Under the pieces are notes generated by a model. It was given only the letters and a program-made list of their open reading frames with translations, did not search any database and was not told where the DNA came from. From the NCBI GenBank assembly GCA_000434835.1, contig FR881490.1, positions 37,519 to 101,518 of the forward strand: a DNA stretch of 64,000 nucleotides, written 5' to 3'. This DNA is from Clostridium sp. CAG:594 (GTDB taxonomy: Bacteria; Bacillota_I; Bacilli_A; RF39; UBA660). Positions 42,894 to 54,000 of the stretch are shown here, in pieces (position 1 is the first letter of the stretch; each line of letters begins with the position of its first letter). A program made the position numbers and the translations under genes.

Positions 42894-43469
42894 ATGAAAA
42901 TAAAAATGGTAGTAGGTTTAGGAAATCCTGGTAGAGAGTATTATAATACAAGGCATAATATGGGATTTATGGTACTTGATGAAATTGCAAAAAGACTAGA
43001 AGTATACAAATGGAAAGAACGTGATGGGGCTTTATATTTTGATTGTTATTTAGATATGGCTCACGTTATTTTTGTTAAACCACAAAGATATATAAATTTA
43101 TCAGGTGATGTAATGATTAATTTTGTTAAGTACTTAGATATTAAAACAGAGGATATCCTTGTAGTAAGCGATGATTTAGACTTGCCTACTGGAACTATTA
43201 AGTTAAAGGAGAAGGGATCATCTGGAGGGCATAACGGCCTTAAAAACATAGAAGCAAATCTTGGTACTAATGAATATCGTAGAATAAAAGTTGGTATATC
43301 TAATGATAAAGGAATAGATACTAAAGATTATGTTTTAGGAAAACTTAATCAAAATGAAAAAAGAAAGTTAATGCCTACGATAAAAATGGCAGCAGACGCC
43401 GTTTTAGAGTCATTTCACACACCTTTTCCAGAACTTATGAGTAAGTATAACACAAGGATAAAAAACTAG
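42894..43469 (+). CDS. pth: Peptidyl-tRNA hydrolase
   Basis: Frees tRNA from dropped-off peptidyl-tRNA. GLGNPGREYYNTRHNMGFMV (catalytic His in RHN), PQRYINLSG, DDLDLPTGTIKLKEKGSSGGHNGLKNIEANLGT. 191 aa. Start after GGTGGTGATTAAAG. Confidence 0.97.
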   Translation: MKIKMVVGLGNPGREYYNTRHNMGFMVLDEIAKRLEVYKWKERDGALYFDCYLDMAHVIFVKPQRYINLSGDVMINFVKYLDIKTEDILVVSDDLDLPTGTIKLKEKGSSGGHNGLKNIEANLGTNEYRRIKVGISNDKGIDTKDYVLGKLNQNEKRKLMPTIKMAADAVLESFHTPFPELMSKYNTRIKN

Positions 43470-43485
43470 AAATTGGGTGATAAAA

Positions 43486-46400
43486 GTGTTTAATAACATT
43501 TTTGAAAACAAAATTTTAACTAATAATAGTCCTGTTTTGGTAATGGGATTAAATGATAAAGTCCAAGCATCTTATGTTTGGAATCTTTTTGGTGCTAGTA
43601 AAAAAAATATATTGGTTGTTACAAACACTTTGTATGAAGCTAATATGTTATATAAATCACTGAATCAATATGATAAAGATAATATCTTACTATTTCCGAT
43701 GGATGATTTTTTAGTTAGTGAAGCTGTTGCAACATCTCCTGACTTGATGTCAAAGAGAATAGAAACATTAAATGAGCTTGCTAAAAATAATATATGTAAA
43801 ATAGTTATAACAAATTTCATGGGATACTTAAGATTTTTGCCTAGTAGGAAATTATGGAGTAGCTTAAACATAAACATAAAAGAAACGGATGAGATAAATA
43901 GGGATTTATTAATTCAGAAACTAAATATGATTGGTTACAAAAAAGATAGCATAGTAACAAAAACAGGAGAATATGCAAATAGAGGATATATCTTGGATGT
44001 TTTTCCTTATGGATATGAAAATCCTGTTAGAATAGAGTTTTTTGATGATGAAATAGAAAGCATTCGTGAGTTTAGCTCAGATACGCAGCTTTCAATGAAA
44101 AAAAAGGATAATATAGAAATATGCCCTTTTACTGAGTTTATAAATGAAAAAAACGTAGAAGATATTTTAGAAAGACAGAGTCTTTTACCTAGAGTGGTTA
44201 AAAAAGTAAGCAAAATAGAGGATTATTTAGATAATAATATCACCGTTTACTTAGATTTAAATAGTATTAAATTAGCATACGAAAAAACGATGAATGAGGT
44301 ATTAGAATTTAAGGAAACTGATCAATTTAACATAGATAAATATATGTTTGATCTAAATGATGTTATAAAGGATAAATATGTAGATATTTTAAAATTAGAT
44401 AATTATGATTTAAAAAAAGTAGAAAAAGAAATTTATTCATCAACTGAGATAGAAAAGTTTAATGGTAATTATGATAGAATTAATCACTTTCTTAAAAATA
44501 TGTTAAATTCTAAAAAAATGATAGTTGTATATTTAAACGATGATCATGCAGTAGCGGATTTTGTAAGTAAAACAATACTTCCAAGTGTTATAACAAACTT
44601 ATCTGATTTAAAAAAAGATGTCATAAACATTGTTAAAGGAGATATACCAAACGGCTTTATTATTAATGATTTAGTATGTTTAACGAAAGATGAACTTTAT
44701 AAATCAAATAGTGTTACCACATATAGAAGCAAGTTTAAATATGGATCTAAAATAAAAGATGTTAATAAGTTGAAAATTGGTGATTATGTAGTTCATATGT
44801 CCCATGGTATAGGAAGATACTTAGGAATTGTAACACTTACTAAAAGAGGTCTTAAAAAGGATTATTTAAACGTTGAATATAAAGATGGTGATAAATTATA
44901 TATTCCTGTGGAAAAGATAGAATATATAAGTAAATATTCATCGAATGAGGGTGCAAAGCCTAGGTTAAATAAATTGGGTGGAACCGAGTGGGCTAAACAA
45001 AAAGCAAGAGTTAAAGGAAAAGTAAAAGATATAGCAAGAAAATTACTTGAGACATCTGCCAAAAGAAAATTAGTAAAAGGTTTTGCATTTTTTGCTGACG
45101 ATGAGGATCAAACTTTATTTGAAAGTAAATTTCCGTATACAGAAACAAAAGATCAATTAAGAGCGATTAATGATATAAAAGAAGATATGGAGCAGCCTCA
45201 TCCTATGGATAGATTATTATGTGGTGATGTTGGTTATGGTAAGACTGAAGTTGCTTTTAGAGCTATTTTTAAGGCTATAAAAAGTGGTAAACAAGTAGCG
45301 TTTTTATGTCCTACAACTATTTTGTCAAAACAACATTATGATAATGCTGTTGTAAGATTCGATGGTTTTGGTATAAATATAAGAATGCTTAATAGGTTTG
45401 TTACTTTAAAACAAAAGGAAATCATATTAGATGAACTAAAAAGTGGTAAGGTAGACTTAATAGTTGGAACTCATAGATTATTAAGCCGTGATGTTATATA
45501 TAAAGATTTAGGTTTATTAGTAGTAGATGAAGAACAACGTTTTGGTGTAACTCATAAGGAAAAAATAAAAGAATATAAAGAGAATATAGACGTTTTAACC
45601 TTATCTGCAACACCGATTCCAAGAACTCTTCAAATGTCTTTAACTGGCGTTAGAGGTCTATCTTTAATAGAAACCCCACCTGCTTATAGATATCCAATTC
45701 AAACTTATGTTTTAAAAGAAAATGATCAGGTTATAAGAGATGCTATTTATAAAGAATTAGCAAGGGATGGACAAGTATTTGTTTTATATAATAAGGTATT
45801 AGATATAGAAGATAAACTAGTAAAAATAAAAAAATTAGTTCCAGAAGCTAAGATAACTTATATACATGGCAGAATGACAAAAGATCAAATTGAAAAAACA
45901 ATGGAAAGTTTTGTTGATAAAACTTATAATGTATTAGTATGTACAACCATAATAGAAACGGGAATTGATATAGAAAATGCAAATACACTAATAGTTTTGG
46001 ATGCTGATCATTTTGGTCTTAGTCAGTTATATCAAATAAGAGGAAGAATAGGAAGAGGAAAAGTAATAGCATATGCTTATCTTATGTATCAGAAAAATAA
46101 AGAATTAAATGATATAGCAGTAAAAAGATTAGATGCTATAAAAGAGTTTACCGAATTAGGAAGTGGCTATGCACTTGCGATGCGTGATTTAGCTATTAGA
46201 GGAGCTGGCGATATTTTAGGATCAGAACAATCAGGTTTTATAGATACTGTTGGTTATGACATGTATCTTAAAATACTAAATGAAGAAGTGGAAAGACTTA
46301 AAAATAATATTTCTATAGAAGATGATGAAGATAAAATGGTAAATGAAAAACCACTTATAGAAGTTGCAACTCATATTAGTGATAAATATGCCGATAGTGA

Positions 46401-46785
46401 AGATTTAAAAATAGAAATTCATAAGAAAATAAATACAATTGATAGTTATGATAAGTTTATCAAGGTAAAAGAAGAATTAACAGATAGATTTGGAAGTCTT
46501 GATGATGACATAATTATTTATATGTTAGAAGAATTATTTGAGTGTAATGCTAAGAAAAAGGGAATATTTAAAGTAATTCAAACCGAAAGAGAAATATCTG
46601 TTTTTATAACAAATGTTGTATCAAAAAGACAAAATGGTGCAAATCTTTTGTCGGGACTATTTAAAATAAACCCAAATTTTGAAATTAAGTACATTAATAA
46701 TATTTTAAGAATATCATTAAAAACAAATAATTTAGAAAAACATTTTTTACATTATTTAGTAAAAATGCTTGATGTAATTGAATAA
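43486..46785 (+). CDS. mfd: Transcription-repair coupling factor Mfd
   Basis: Removes stalled RNA polymerase and recruits UvrA. UvrB-like N-terminus, RNA-polymerase-interacting domain (DYVVHMSHGIGRYLG), SF2 helicase with LLCGDVGYGKTEVAFRA, DEEQRFG, SATPIPRTLQMS and QIRGRIGRG, and a C-terminal TRCF domain. GGGTGA followed by TAAAA marks the GTG at 43486 as start; a GTG at 43477 is part of the ribosome-binding site. 1,099 aa. Confidence 0.97.
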   Translation: MFNNIFENKILTNNSPVLVMGLNDKVQASYVWNLFGASKKNILVVTNTLYEANMLYKSLNQYDKDNILLFPMDDFLVSEAVATSPDLMSKRIETLNELAKNNICKIVITNFMGYLRFLPSRKLWSSLNINIKETDEINRDLLIQKLNMIGYKKDSIVTKTGEYANRGYILDVFPYGYENPVRIEFFDDEIESIREFSSDTQLSMKKKDNIEICPFTEFINEKNVEDILERQSLLPRVVKKVSKIEDYLDNNITVYLDLNSIKLAYEKTMNEVLEFKETDQFNIDKYMFDLNDVIKDKYVDILKLDNYDLKKVEKEIYSSTEIEKFNGNYDRINHFLKNMLNSKKMIVVYLNDDHAVADFVSKTILPSVITNLSDLKKDVINIVKGDIPNGFIINDLVCLTKDELYKSNSVTTYRSKFKYGSKIKDVNKLKIGDYVVHMSHGIGRYLGIVTLTKRGLKKDYLNVEYKDGDKLYIPVEKIEYISKYSSNEGAKPRLNKLGGTEWAKQKARVKGKVKDIARKLLETSAKRKLVKGFAFFADDEDQTLFESKFPYTETKDQLRAINDIKEDMEQPHPMDRLLCGDVGYGKTEVAFRAIFKAIKSGKQVAFLCPTTILSKQHYDNAVVRFDGFGINIRMLNRFVTLKQKEIILDELKSGKVDLIVGTHRLLSRDVIYKDLGLLVVDEEQRFGVTHKEKIKEYKENIDVLTLSATPIPRTLQMSLTGVRGLSLIETPPAYRYPIQTYVLKENDQVIRDAIYKELARDGQVFVLYNKVLDIEDKLVKIKKLVPEAKITYIHGRMTKDQIEKTMESFVDKTYNVLVCTTIIETGIDIENANTLIVLDADHFGLSQLYQIRGRIGRGKVIAYAYLMYQKNKELNDIAVKRLDAIKEFTELGSGYALAMRDLAIRGAGDILGSEQSGFIDTVGYDMYLKILNEEVERLKNNISIEDDEDKMVNEKPLIEVATHISDKYADSEDLKIEIHKKINTIDSYDKFIKVKEELTDRFGSLDDDIIIYMLEELFECNAKKKGIFKVIQTEREISVFITNVVSKRQNGANLLSGLFKINPNFEIKYINNILRISLKTNNLEKHFLHYLVKMLDVIE

Positions 46786-46828
46786 AATCATACAATTTAT
46801 ACATTCTAAAAAAGAAGGGAAGAATTGT

Positions 46829-47344
46829 ATGAAAACAACTGGAATAACTAGAAGAATAGATGAGTTAGGAAGAATTGTAATACCGAAAGAAATAAGAAAA
46901 AATATGCATCTTAAACCTGGAGAATTACTTGAGATTTTTCTAAATGATTCAGAAACAATAACGCTAAAAAAACATTCAATTATAAGTAAAAAAGAAGAAT
47001 TTATAACTAAATATATAAATGTTTTAGCAAGCAAGATAAAGGCTGATATTTATATAACTAGTTTAAATTCTGTTGAAATATCAAATAAAGAAGAGGTTAT
47101 AGGAGAAAAAATAAGTGATGATTTGGAAAAGGCATTATTAAAGGCGTCTTTAGTTAATAAAGATAAGATAAATATAACTAAATCTTTATCGATAAAAGAA
47201 CCATTTTCTACTTATTTTTTGAGACCAAATGGTGATTTATCAGGTATTTTTATAATTTCTTTTAAAGAAAATGAAAATAAAGAAAACGACGATTTAATAA
47301 AGTTTTCCACAGCATTTTTAGAAGAGTATTTTGAAAATGTGTAA
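46829..47344 (+). CDS. spoVT: Stage V sporulation protein T (SpoVT)
   Basis: Forespore regulator. N-terminal AbrB swapped-hairpin DNA-binding domain (MKTTGITRRIDELGRIVIPKEIRKNM), C-terminal GAF domain. 171 aa from the ATG at 46829, preceded by AAGAAGGGAAGAATTGT; follows mfd as in Bacillus. Confidence 0.95.
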   Translation: MKTTGITRRIDELGRIVIPKEIRKNMHLKPGELLEIFLNDSETITLKKHSIISKKEEFITKYINVLASKIKADIYITSLNSVEISNKEEVIGEKISDDLEKALLKASLVNKDKINITKSLSIKEPFSTYFLRPNGDLSGIFIISFKENENKENDDLIKFSTAFLEEYFENV

Positions 47345-47469
47345 ATTTTTTGTCAAATTTTGGGTTAGTTTGTCAAAAATATTTACATGGTAAGTTTATA
47401 TGTGTTATATTGTCATTGTTGTATCAAGTAGTATTCGTAGTAAATCTATGATGAAAGGAAGATATTCTG

Positions 47470-47655
47470 ATGCACAAGAATGAACTTACAAGTAGAGTAG
47501 ATATTAGTTATCTGCTTAAAATAGGATTATTTATACTTTTAATAACATTTTCTTTACTAACCTATATTGAAAGCCACAATATAATGGATATTATATATTG
47601 TGCTGTTGTAACAATTTTATTTGTAAAATTTTTAGCACTAAAATTATATCAGTAA
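47470..47655 (+). CDS. Small membrane protein, unknown
   Basis: 61 aa, two membrane segments (about 14-30 and 40-58); not recognised. AAAGGAAGATATTCTG precedes the ATG. A possible promoter is TTTACA, 18 bases, TATATT at about 47382-47411, so it may be transcribed alone. Confidence 0.6.
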   Translation: MHKNELTSRVDISYLLKIGLFILLITFSLLTYIESHNIMDIIYCAVVTILFVKFLALKLYQ

Positions 47656-47683
47656 TATGGTATAATTTTTTTAGGTGATATAA

Positions 47684-48436
47684 ATGATTATAGATTCTCA
47701 TTGCCATCTATTAAGCATGGAGTATGAAAATGTAGATGAACAAATAAAAATGGCTATAGAAAATGGCGTTACTAAAATGATAATAAACGGTTATGACTTA
47801 AAAAGTAGCATGGAAGCTGTTAGCTTAGCAAATAAATATAAAGAAGTTTATGCAGCAGTTGGAATAGGCCCAGAAAACGTAGAAGGCGTGGGTGATTTTG
47901 AACTAAAAAAAATAAAAGAACTTGCTTTAAATGAAAAGGTTGTAGCAATAGGTGAAATAGGTCTTGATTATTATTGGACTAAGGAAAATAAACAAGAGCA
48001 AATAGAAATATTTAAAAGACAGTTAATGATAGCAGAAAGTCTTCATCTGCCAGTTATAGTTCACTCAAGGGAATCTATTTTAGATACTTATAATTTATTA
48101 AATGAATATAATATAACAGGGATTCTTCATTGTTATTCCGGAAGTTTAGAGATGGCCAATCGTTTTATAAAAAAAGGCTTTTTAATAGGCATTGGAGGAG
48201 TTGTAACTTTTAAGAATGCAAAAAAAGTAAAAGAAGTAGTAAAAGAAATTCCAATTACTAGTATTTCACTTGAAACAGATAGTCCATATCTAACTCCAGA
48301 ACCATATAGAGGAAAACCTAATAATCCTTTATATCTTAAATATATTATAAAGGAAATATCAGATTTAAAAGGTATATCTAAAGATGAGGTAAAAAACGTA
48401 ACAAGTCAAAACGTAATGTCTAAATTTGACTTGTAG
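47684..48436 (+). CDS. tatD: TatD-family metal-dependent DNase
   Basis: TIM-barrel hydrolase. Metal ligands in DSHCHL, GEIGLDYYW, PVIVHSRES, ILHCYSG and LETDSPYLTPEPYRGKPN. 250 aa. In Bacillus the same gene (yabD) precedes yabE and rnmV-rsmA; rnmV is missing here. Confidence 0.96.
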   Translation: MIIDSHCHLLSMEYENVDEQIKMAIENGVTKMIINGYDLKSSMEAVSLANKYKEVYAAVGIGPENVEGVGDFELKKIKELALNEKVVAIGEIGLDYYWTKENKQEQIEIFKRQLMIAESLHLPVIVHSRESILDTYNLLNEYNITGILHCYSGSLEMANRFIKKGFLIGIGGVVTFKNAKKVKEVVKEIPITSISLETDSPYLTPEPYRGKPNNPLYLKYIIKEISDLKGISKDEVKNVTSQNVMSKFDL

Positions 48437-48478
48437 TGTCATATATGGTATCATTATACACGAGCCCAAGTTATGGGC
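48426..48478 (+). promoter_or_regulatory. Promoter and leader hairpin of the 3D-domain gene
   Basis: TTGACT (48426-48431), 17-base spacer, TATCAT (48449-48454); the -35 overlaps the tatD end. A short GCCC/GGGC hairpin (48464-48478) lies just before the GAGGTG ribosome-binding site. Confidence 0.65.
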
Positions 48479-48491
48479 GTGAGGTGAAAAA

Positions 48492-49100
48492 GTGAAACAT
48501 TTTAATAGAAAAATTAAAGGTGCTTTACTCATTTTATTTGTATGTTTAATAGCATTTATTGGTTTTTCAAAGGCCGGAATATTATTTTCTGATAGTGGAA
48601 AAGATGTTATAACCGTTTCTACTACTAAGAAAACATTTGACCCAAATAACTATGTAGCATCAGTAATAGCAGTTACTAAAAATAAAGGGGTTACTACTAC
48701 TTCAGCTACTACGCAAACAGAAAGTACGACAACTGTTACGACAACAACTACTGTGCCGACTACAACGACTACTAAAAGTAGCTGGACTGGTGATGTACTT
48801 TCTAAAAGCAAGGGTGTAGTTAATGGACCATCCGGAAGAGAGACATACTATAATTTAAATATGACTAGCGTTATTAACTCAATGAGACGTGCTGGCTATT
48901 CTGAAGCAGAATATCCTTACTGGGTGCGTGAAGATGGAGTTAAAATGTTAGGAAATTATGTAATGGTAGCAGCTAATTATAATATTAGACCTAAGGGGTC
49001 TATTATTGAAAGTTCACTTGGAGCTGCAATAGTTTGTGATACAGGAGGTTTTGTTAAACACCATCCAACACAAATAGATGTTGCTGTTACTTGGAGATAA
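48492..49100 (+). CDS. Secreted or membrane-anchored 3D-domain protein (YabE-like)
   Basis: 202 aa starting at GTG after GAGGTGAAAAA. N-terminal signal anchor (about 9-27), a Thr-rich linker (TTTTTVPTTTTT-type, about 72-98), and a C-terminal double-psi barrel of the 3D family: NYVMVAANYNIRPKGSIIESSLGAAIVCDTGGF...TQIDVAVTW, with Asp in CDTGG and QID. It takes the place of Bacillus yabE but lacks the DUF348/G5 domains. Likely acts on peptidoglycan (family inference). Confidence 0.75.
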   Translation: MKHFNRKIKGALLILFVCLIAFIGFSKAGILFSDSGKDVITVSTTKKTFDPNNYVASVIAVTKNKGVTTTSATTQTESTTTVTTTTTVPTTTTTKSSWTGDVLSKSKGVVNGPSGRETYYNLNMTSVINSMRRAGYSEAEYPYWVREDGVKMLGNYVMVAANYNIRPKGSIIESSLGAAIVCDTGGFVKHHPTQIDVAVTWR

Positions 49101-49120
49101 TTTAAATATTATGGTAAAAT

Positions 49121-49152
49121 AAAAACAAATAATTAATTTTATTTGTTTTTTC
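49121..49152 (+). terminator. Terminator of the 3D-domain gene
   Basis: AAAACAAAT-10-nt loop-ATTTGTTTT followed by TT and C. Confidence 0.7.
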
Positions 49153-49171
49153 ATTATATGAGGTGATTTAT

Positions 49172-49987
49172 ATGAACACAAAAGACATATTAAATAGTAA
49201 TAACTTTGTTTTTAAAAAGAAATTTGGTCAAAACTTTTTGTTAGATCAAAACATATTAAATAACATTGTAAAAGAAGCTGATATAACAAAAGATACTTTA
49301 GTTATAGAAATAGGCGTTGGGGCAGCAGCGCTAACTAAAAAGCTTTCTTTAAAGGCAAAAAAGGTACTTGGTTATGAAATAGATGAAACTTTAAAAGAAC
49401 CATTAAATGTTATTTTAAATGATTTTTCTAACGTTGATATTATTTTTGATGATTTCTTAAATAGATGTGTGAAAGATGATTTAAAAAGGTATGAATACAA
49501 AACTTTAATGGTTGTTGCAAACCTTCCTTATTATATAACGACACCAATAATAACTAAGTTTATAGAAGAACAAATAGATGTAGAAAAAATAATAGTTATG
49601 GTTCAAAATGAAGTTGCGGATAGATTTTCTGCCAAGACAGGTACAAAATCATATAATTCATTAACTATATTTTTAAATTATTATTTTGATATTAAAAAGG
49701 CATTTGTTGTATCTAGAAACGTTTTTTATCCAAAACCAAACGTAGACTCTGCTGTTGTAACATTTACTAAGAAACGTAATACTTTAAAGGCTGATAATGA
49801 AAAGTTATTCTTTAAGTTGGTAAGGGATGCCTTTTGTCAAAAAAGAAAGAATTTAAAAAATAACTTGAAAGCTTATGACTTAGATAAAATAAATGAAGTT
49901 TTAAAAAAATATAATAAGAATATAACTTTTAGAGCAGAAAATATAACCATGGATGAATTTATAGATATTTCAAATAATTTAAACTAA
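49172..49987 (+). CDS. rsmA: 16S rRNA dimethyladenosine transferase (KsgA)
   Basis: Dimethylates A1518/A1519. FGQNFLLDQNIL, SAM motif VIEIGVGAAALTKKL, NLPYYITTPII catalytic loop, NVFYPKPNVDSAVV. ATG at 49172 follows GAGGTGATTTAT; a GTG at 49163 in that site is rejected. 271 aa. The second position of GVGPG-type motif is changed (GVGAA). Confidence 0.97.
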   Translation: MNTKDILNSNNFVFKKKFGQNFLLDQNILNNIVKEADITKDTLVIEIGVGAAALTKKLSLKAKKVLGYEIDETLKEPLNVILNDFSNVDIIFDDFLNRCVKDDLKRYEYKTLMVVANLPYYITTPIITKFIEEQIDVEKIIVMVQNEVADRFSAKTGTKSYNSLTIFLNYYFDIKKAFVVSRNVFYPKPNVDSAVVTFTKKRNTLKADNEKLFFKLVRDAFCQKRKNLKNNLKAYDLDKINEVLKKYNKNITFRAENITMDEFIDISNNLN

Positions 49988-50010
49988 ACGGAATGTTTAG
50001 TTTTTTTGTT
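49981..50010 (+). terminator. Terminator of rsmA
   Basis: AACTAAAC-5-nt loop-GTTTAGTT followed by TTTTT. Confidence 0.85.
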
Positions 50011-50035
50011 GCATAAAATTATTTGGGTGATATAA

Positions 50036-50782
50036 ATGTTTAAAGTAGGAGATTTGGTAACTAGAATTTCTCACGATAATGACGTAGTATTTAAAATAGA
50101 GAAAATAATAGATAATAATGCTTATTTAAAAGGTGTAAACGTAAGGCTATGCGCGGATAGTAATGTTTCTGATTTACTTCTTGTAACAAAAAATGAAACT
50201 TCAGCAGATGAACGTTTTTATCAAGAAATTGATAAATTAAGAAACTTTGAAAGAAGTGACTATTTCTATATTCCAGGGAAAATACTTCATGTTGACGGTG
50301 ATAAAGAATACTTAGATAGATGTTTAGAGTTTTATAAGAAGGCAAACGTACTTGCCTTTGGGGTTTATTCAGATGAAAAACAAATGGCTTCTAATATAGA
50401 AAAATATTTGGAAGATATAAATCCAGATATAGTTGTTATAACAGGTCATGATTCACTTGTAAAACAAAATTCTAAGTATTTTAAGGAAGCTGTTAAAGTA
50501 TGCAGAAGATTTCAAAAGGATTATGACAAATTAATAATAATTGCGGGTGCATGTCAGTCTGAATATGACATGCTAATAAAGGCCGGCGCTAATTTTGCAT
50601 CAAGTCCTAAAAAGGTTAATATACATGCACTTGATCCTGCAATTATAGCACTAACGCTTAGTTTGCTAGATAAGACTAAGGATGCCAATTTAATTGAATT
50701 ACTTGATAAAACCTCAAACGGAAAAGATGGCATGGGTGGGGTTAATACAAGAGGTGTTATGACAACTGGATATCCAAGATAA
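50036..50782 (+). CDS. yabG: Sporulation-specific protease YabG
   Basis: Peptidase U57 that trims spore coat proteins. Starts MFKVGDLVTRISHDND; contains PGKILHVDGDKEYLDRC, VVITGHDSLVK and CQSEYDMLIKAGANFASSP, all typical of YabG. At 248 aa it is about 40 residues shorter than Bacillus YabG. Position rsmA-yabG-veg is conserved. Confidence 0.93.
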   Translation: MFKVGDLVTRISHDNDVVFKIEKIIDNNAYLKGVNVRLCADSNVSDLLLVTKNETSADERFYQEIDKLRNFERSDYFYIPGKILHVDGDKEYLDRCLEFYKKANVLAFGVYSDEKQMASNIEKYLEDINPDIVVITGHDSLVKQNSKYFKEAVKVCRRFQKDYDKLIIIAGACQSEYDMLIKAGANFASSPKKVNIHALDPAIIALTLSLLDKTKDANLIELLDKTSNGKDGMGGVNTRGVMTTGYPR

Positions 50783-50793
50783 GGAGGCAAAAC

Positions 50794-51000
50794 TTGATAG
50801 GTGAGATAAAGAAGAAAATAGAGTCTTTAAAGGGTAAGAAAATAAAAGTTTGGGTTGATGTGGGTCGTAATAAAAGTGAAACTTATGAAGGGTTTGTACT
50901 TGATACGTATAAAAATATTTGGACGTTTAAAACCGAAACAGACATTAAAAGTTTTAGTTATTCGGACATTTTAATAAATAGTGTTGTTTTAAGTTCATAA
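50794..51000 (+). CDS. veg: Veg protein
   Basis: 68-aa DUF1021 protein, linked with biofilm formation in Bacillus. LKGKKIKVWVDVGRNKSETYEGFVLDTYKNIWTF is the family core. Start is TTG, after AAGGAGGCAAAAC. Confidence 0.92.
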   Translation: MIGEIKKKIESLKGKKIKVWVDVGRNKSETYEGFVLDTYKNIWTFKTETDIKSFSYSDILINSVVLSS

Positions 51001-51016
51001 TAATGAACTTTTTTTG
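50991..51016 (+). terminator. Terminator of veg
   Basis: AAGTTCAT-4-nt loop-ATGAACTT followed by TTTTT; the stem overlaps the stop codon. Confidence 0.85.
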
Positions 51017-51088
51017 ATGGAATAATTGATTTTTTGATGTATTTATGGTTAAATTAAAATGTATACAATAAAATGGAGGGACTCTATC

Positions 51089-54000
51089 ATGAACGTAGCA
51101 ACTAAAACTAAGATTAGAGATTGGTTTATAATAACTAGAATAAGGATATTAAACTTTATAAAGGAACATAAATATGTTTCTGCTTTTATTGGGGTTCTTT
51201 TATTATCAGTAGTTATTGCACTTATTGTAAGAGCTGCTACGAATGTAACAGAACCAGATTCTACGGTTGATTTGAGTCAGGTTTCTATTAAGTTAAATAA
51301 TAACGAAGGGAACGTATCGGTTGATACATATAGTGAGGCGATATACACATTAAGTTATTATTTATCTCATCCTGATTGTGGTGATACAGAAAAAGTTTTG
51401 TATGCTGATACGGTAACAATTACTGCTAAATTACCAAAAGACATAAATACAACAGGAGTTTCTTGGGTAGCTAACGAAGAGGCTGTTTCAGCTGACGTAA
51501 CAAATGATAATAATGGATATGTTCTTACTATAAAAGACCATAATGTTAATGTATGTTCTACGCAACATCAAAATATATCATTAAGAGTTTTAAATTCTAA
51601 AAAGCAAGTTTTAACACCAGAGATAACGATATCAGGAGGTAGTAATTCAAGTGCTCAAAAAATAGATGAAAATAAAATTCCAAAAATAAATATAACATAT
51701 AATGAAGAAATAAAGCTTAAAGCAAAGTTGCAACCAGGTATTGCAAGGTCTGTTAACTCAACAACAAGAAATGCAACTTTTGGCCTTTTGTTAGGTTTTG
51801 AGTCTGATACAGACGTTAGTAACTTAAAAGGCAAACATTTATCTACGTCAGCTGATGTGTATTTATTAGCATCTCAGGCAGCGGATGATGAAACAGATGA
51901 ACAAGATTTAAATATATTAACAGATGAAAACACCTATGGAGCTTACGAGCATAATAAGTTGAAATACTTTACAGCAAGTAGCGTTCCTGACTTAGGAACC
52001 TATAATACTAACACAATAAAAAGTTTTGGAAAAGATAATTATGTATCAGGTCAAACGGAAATAAAAACAATATCTTCTCCTAAAGTAACTATTACAAATG
52101 CATCAAACGCTTCACTTAAGTTTGAAAAATATCCTGTTAGCACATCTTACATAGATGATTCATTAGTTGGAATAGATGATAAGACTACAGCAAAATGTAA
52201 TGGTAGCAATTGTGAAATAATGTATTATAAAGATGATACTCCATTATCTAGCGGTAAGATTGATCTTTCAGAAGAGGGAAATTATAAAATAGCATATGTA
52301 GTTGGAAACAAAAATAGCTCATCAACTGTTACTATGTATAAAAAAATCGAGGTAACAAGTCCTAAAAATAATTCGTATTCTCTAGAAGGACCTTTAACAG
52401 AGTATGTGGTTAAAGATACTAAAGAAGCAGACTTTAAAGAATACGGAATATATGAAACTTCTAAAGCATCAAAATTATCGAAAGATAAATATACAGTTAC
52501 TTATAAAAAAGATAATGATGATAAGCAATTAAAAGAAGTATTGTCTACGTCAGGTACTTATAAGCAAATATATAAAATTACTCAAGAAGATGGTCAAATA
52601 AAAGAAATAGAAAGAGAAATCAAAGTTACAGATACTGCATCTTCTATAACATCTGATGTTGTTTCAACAGAAACGGGTGTTGTTTCAAAAGATTCTAAAT
52701 ATGAGGATAATGGTATCAAAATTAATGATGAAAAAAAGGATTGTAACTCAAATAATAAATGCAAATATGAACCAACGACGATTGATACGACAAGCAAGGG
52801 AACAAAAGAAATAACGTATACTGTAACTGGTCAAAATAATGAAGTAATAACACTAAAAAAACCAATTATAGTAACGCCACAATATTATAAATTTTCGGTT
52901 GAAAATTTGGTATCTAGTGGTACAGCAACAAGAATAAATGGCAGCAATTTCTATGCTGTAGGTAGTTATTATGTTACTGTTCCATCAGTTAGAAGTGAAA
53001 GCGATAAAAGAGACTTTAACGTTAAGTTGCAGGCTTTTCAAAATGACTTAGGAATGGTTTCAGAAACTACCGTATCAAGCAAGGTAAACTCAACTGGTGA
53101 AGCAACATCTACAACATCTAATAGTTTCTATGTAAATGAAGATTCTTCATTTGTAGAAGTTACAAATAGTAAAAAAAGTGGTTTAACAGGAGACTATTTT
53201 ACCGCAGCAATGGGTGAAGAAGTTGAAATGAGATCTAAATTTGAGTATGCATATGATGCTGATAACTCGATCGATAAATTAAATGTGACAATCCCAGTTA
53301 ACTCAAATTTATTACCGATTGGTTATGACTCAACAACGTTTAGTTATTATAATTTAACCGCAACGCTAGATGGAGTGAAAATAGCAGCAAGTCCAAAGGT
53401 AACCGTTTCTTATTGTAAAACGGCAACTAATGATGATTGCTTTACTCCTACTCCGGAAAATTATACAGATAGTACGATGATTATAAATCATATAAACATA
53501 TCAATAGAAAAAAACACGTACTCTAATTCAGAGGATAATTCCGAAGAAACATTTGAAATAAAGCCAGGAACTATAATAGAATTAAGTACAAAATATAAAG
53601 TAAGAACAATAAGTGGAACAAAAGATGAAGCTAAGGACCTAAGTAATATAAAATTTAATGGACAAGTTTCATTTAGCTGGACTGATGCTTCAACTAAGAA
53701 AGTAATTACAAAAACTCCTAGTGCAACACCTGATGTGTATGTAACTCCATACAAGGCAAGAACTACTGTTGGTGTTGGTCTAAAAAATAAATTCAGTTAT
53801 GATGATATTACAATTGATGCATCTAAGAACAACGTTTATACCGTTTATGCATCTCCTGATGTAATATCGCCAGCGATGAATGTTCAGTCAAATATATTTG
53901 GATATACAAGACTTTCTTCAATGGAAGTAAGCTTTGATTTACCAGAAGGAGTTATATATGTTTATAATAAAGATTATACTAATGTTCCAACAATTACTAA

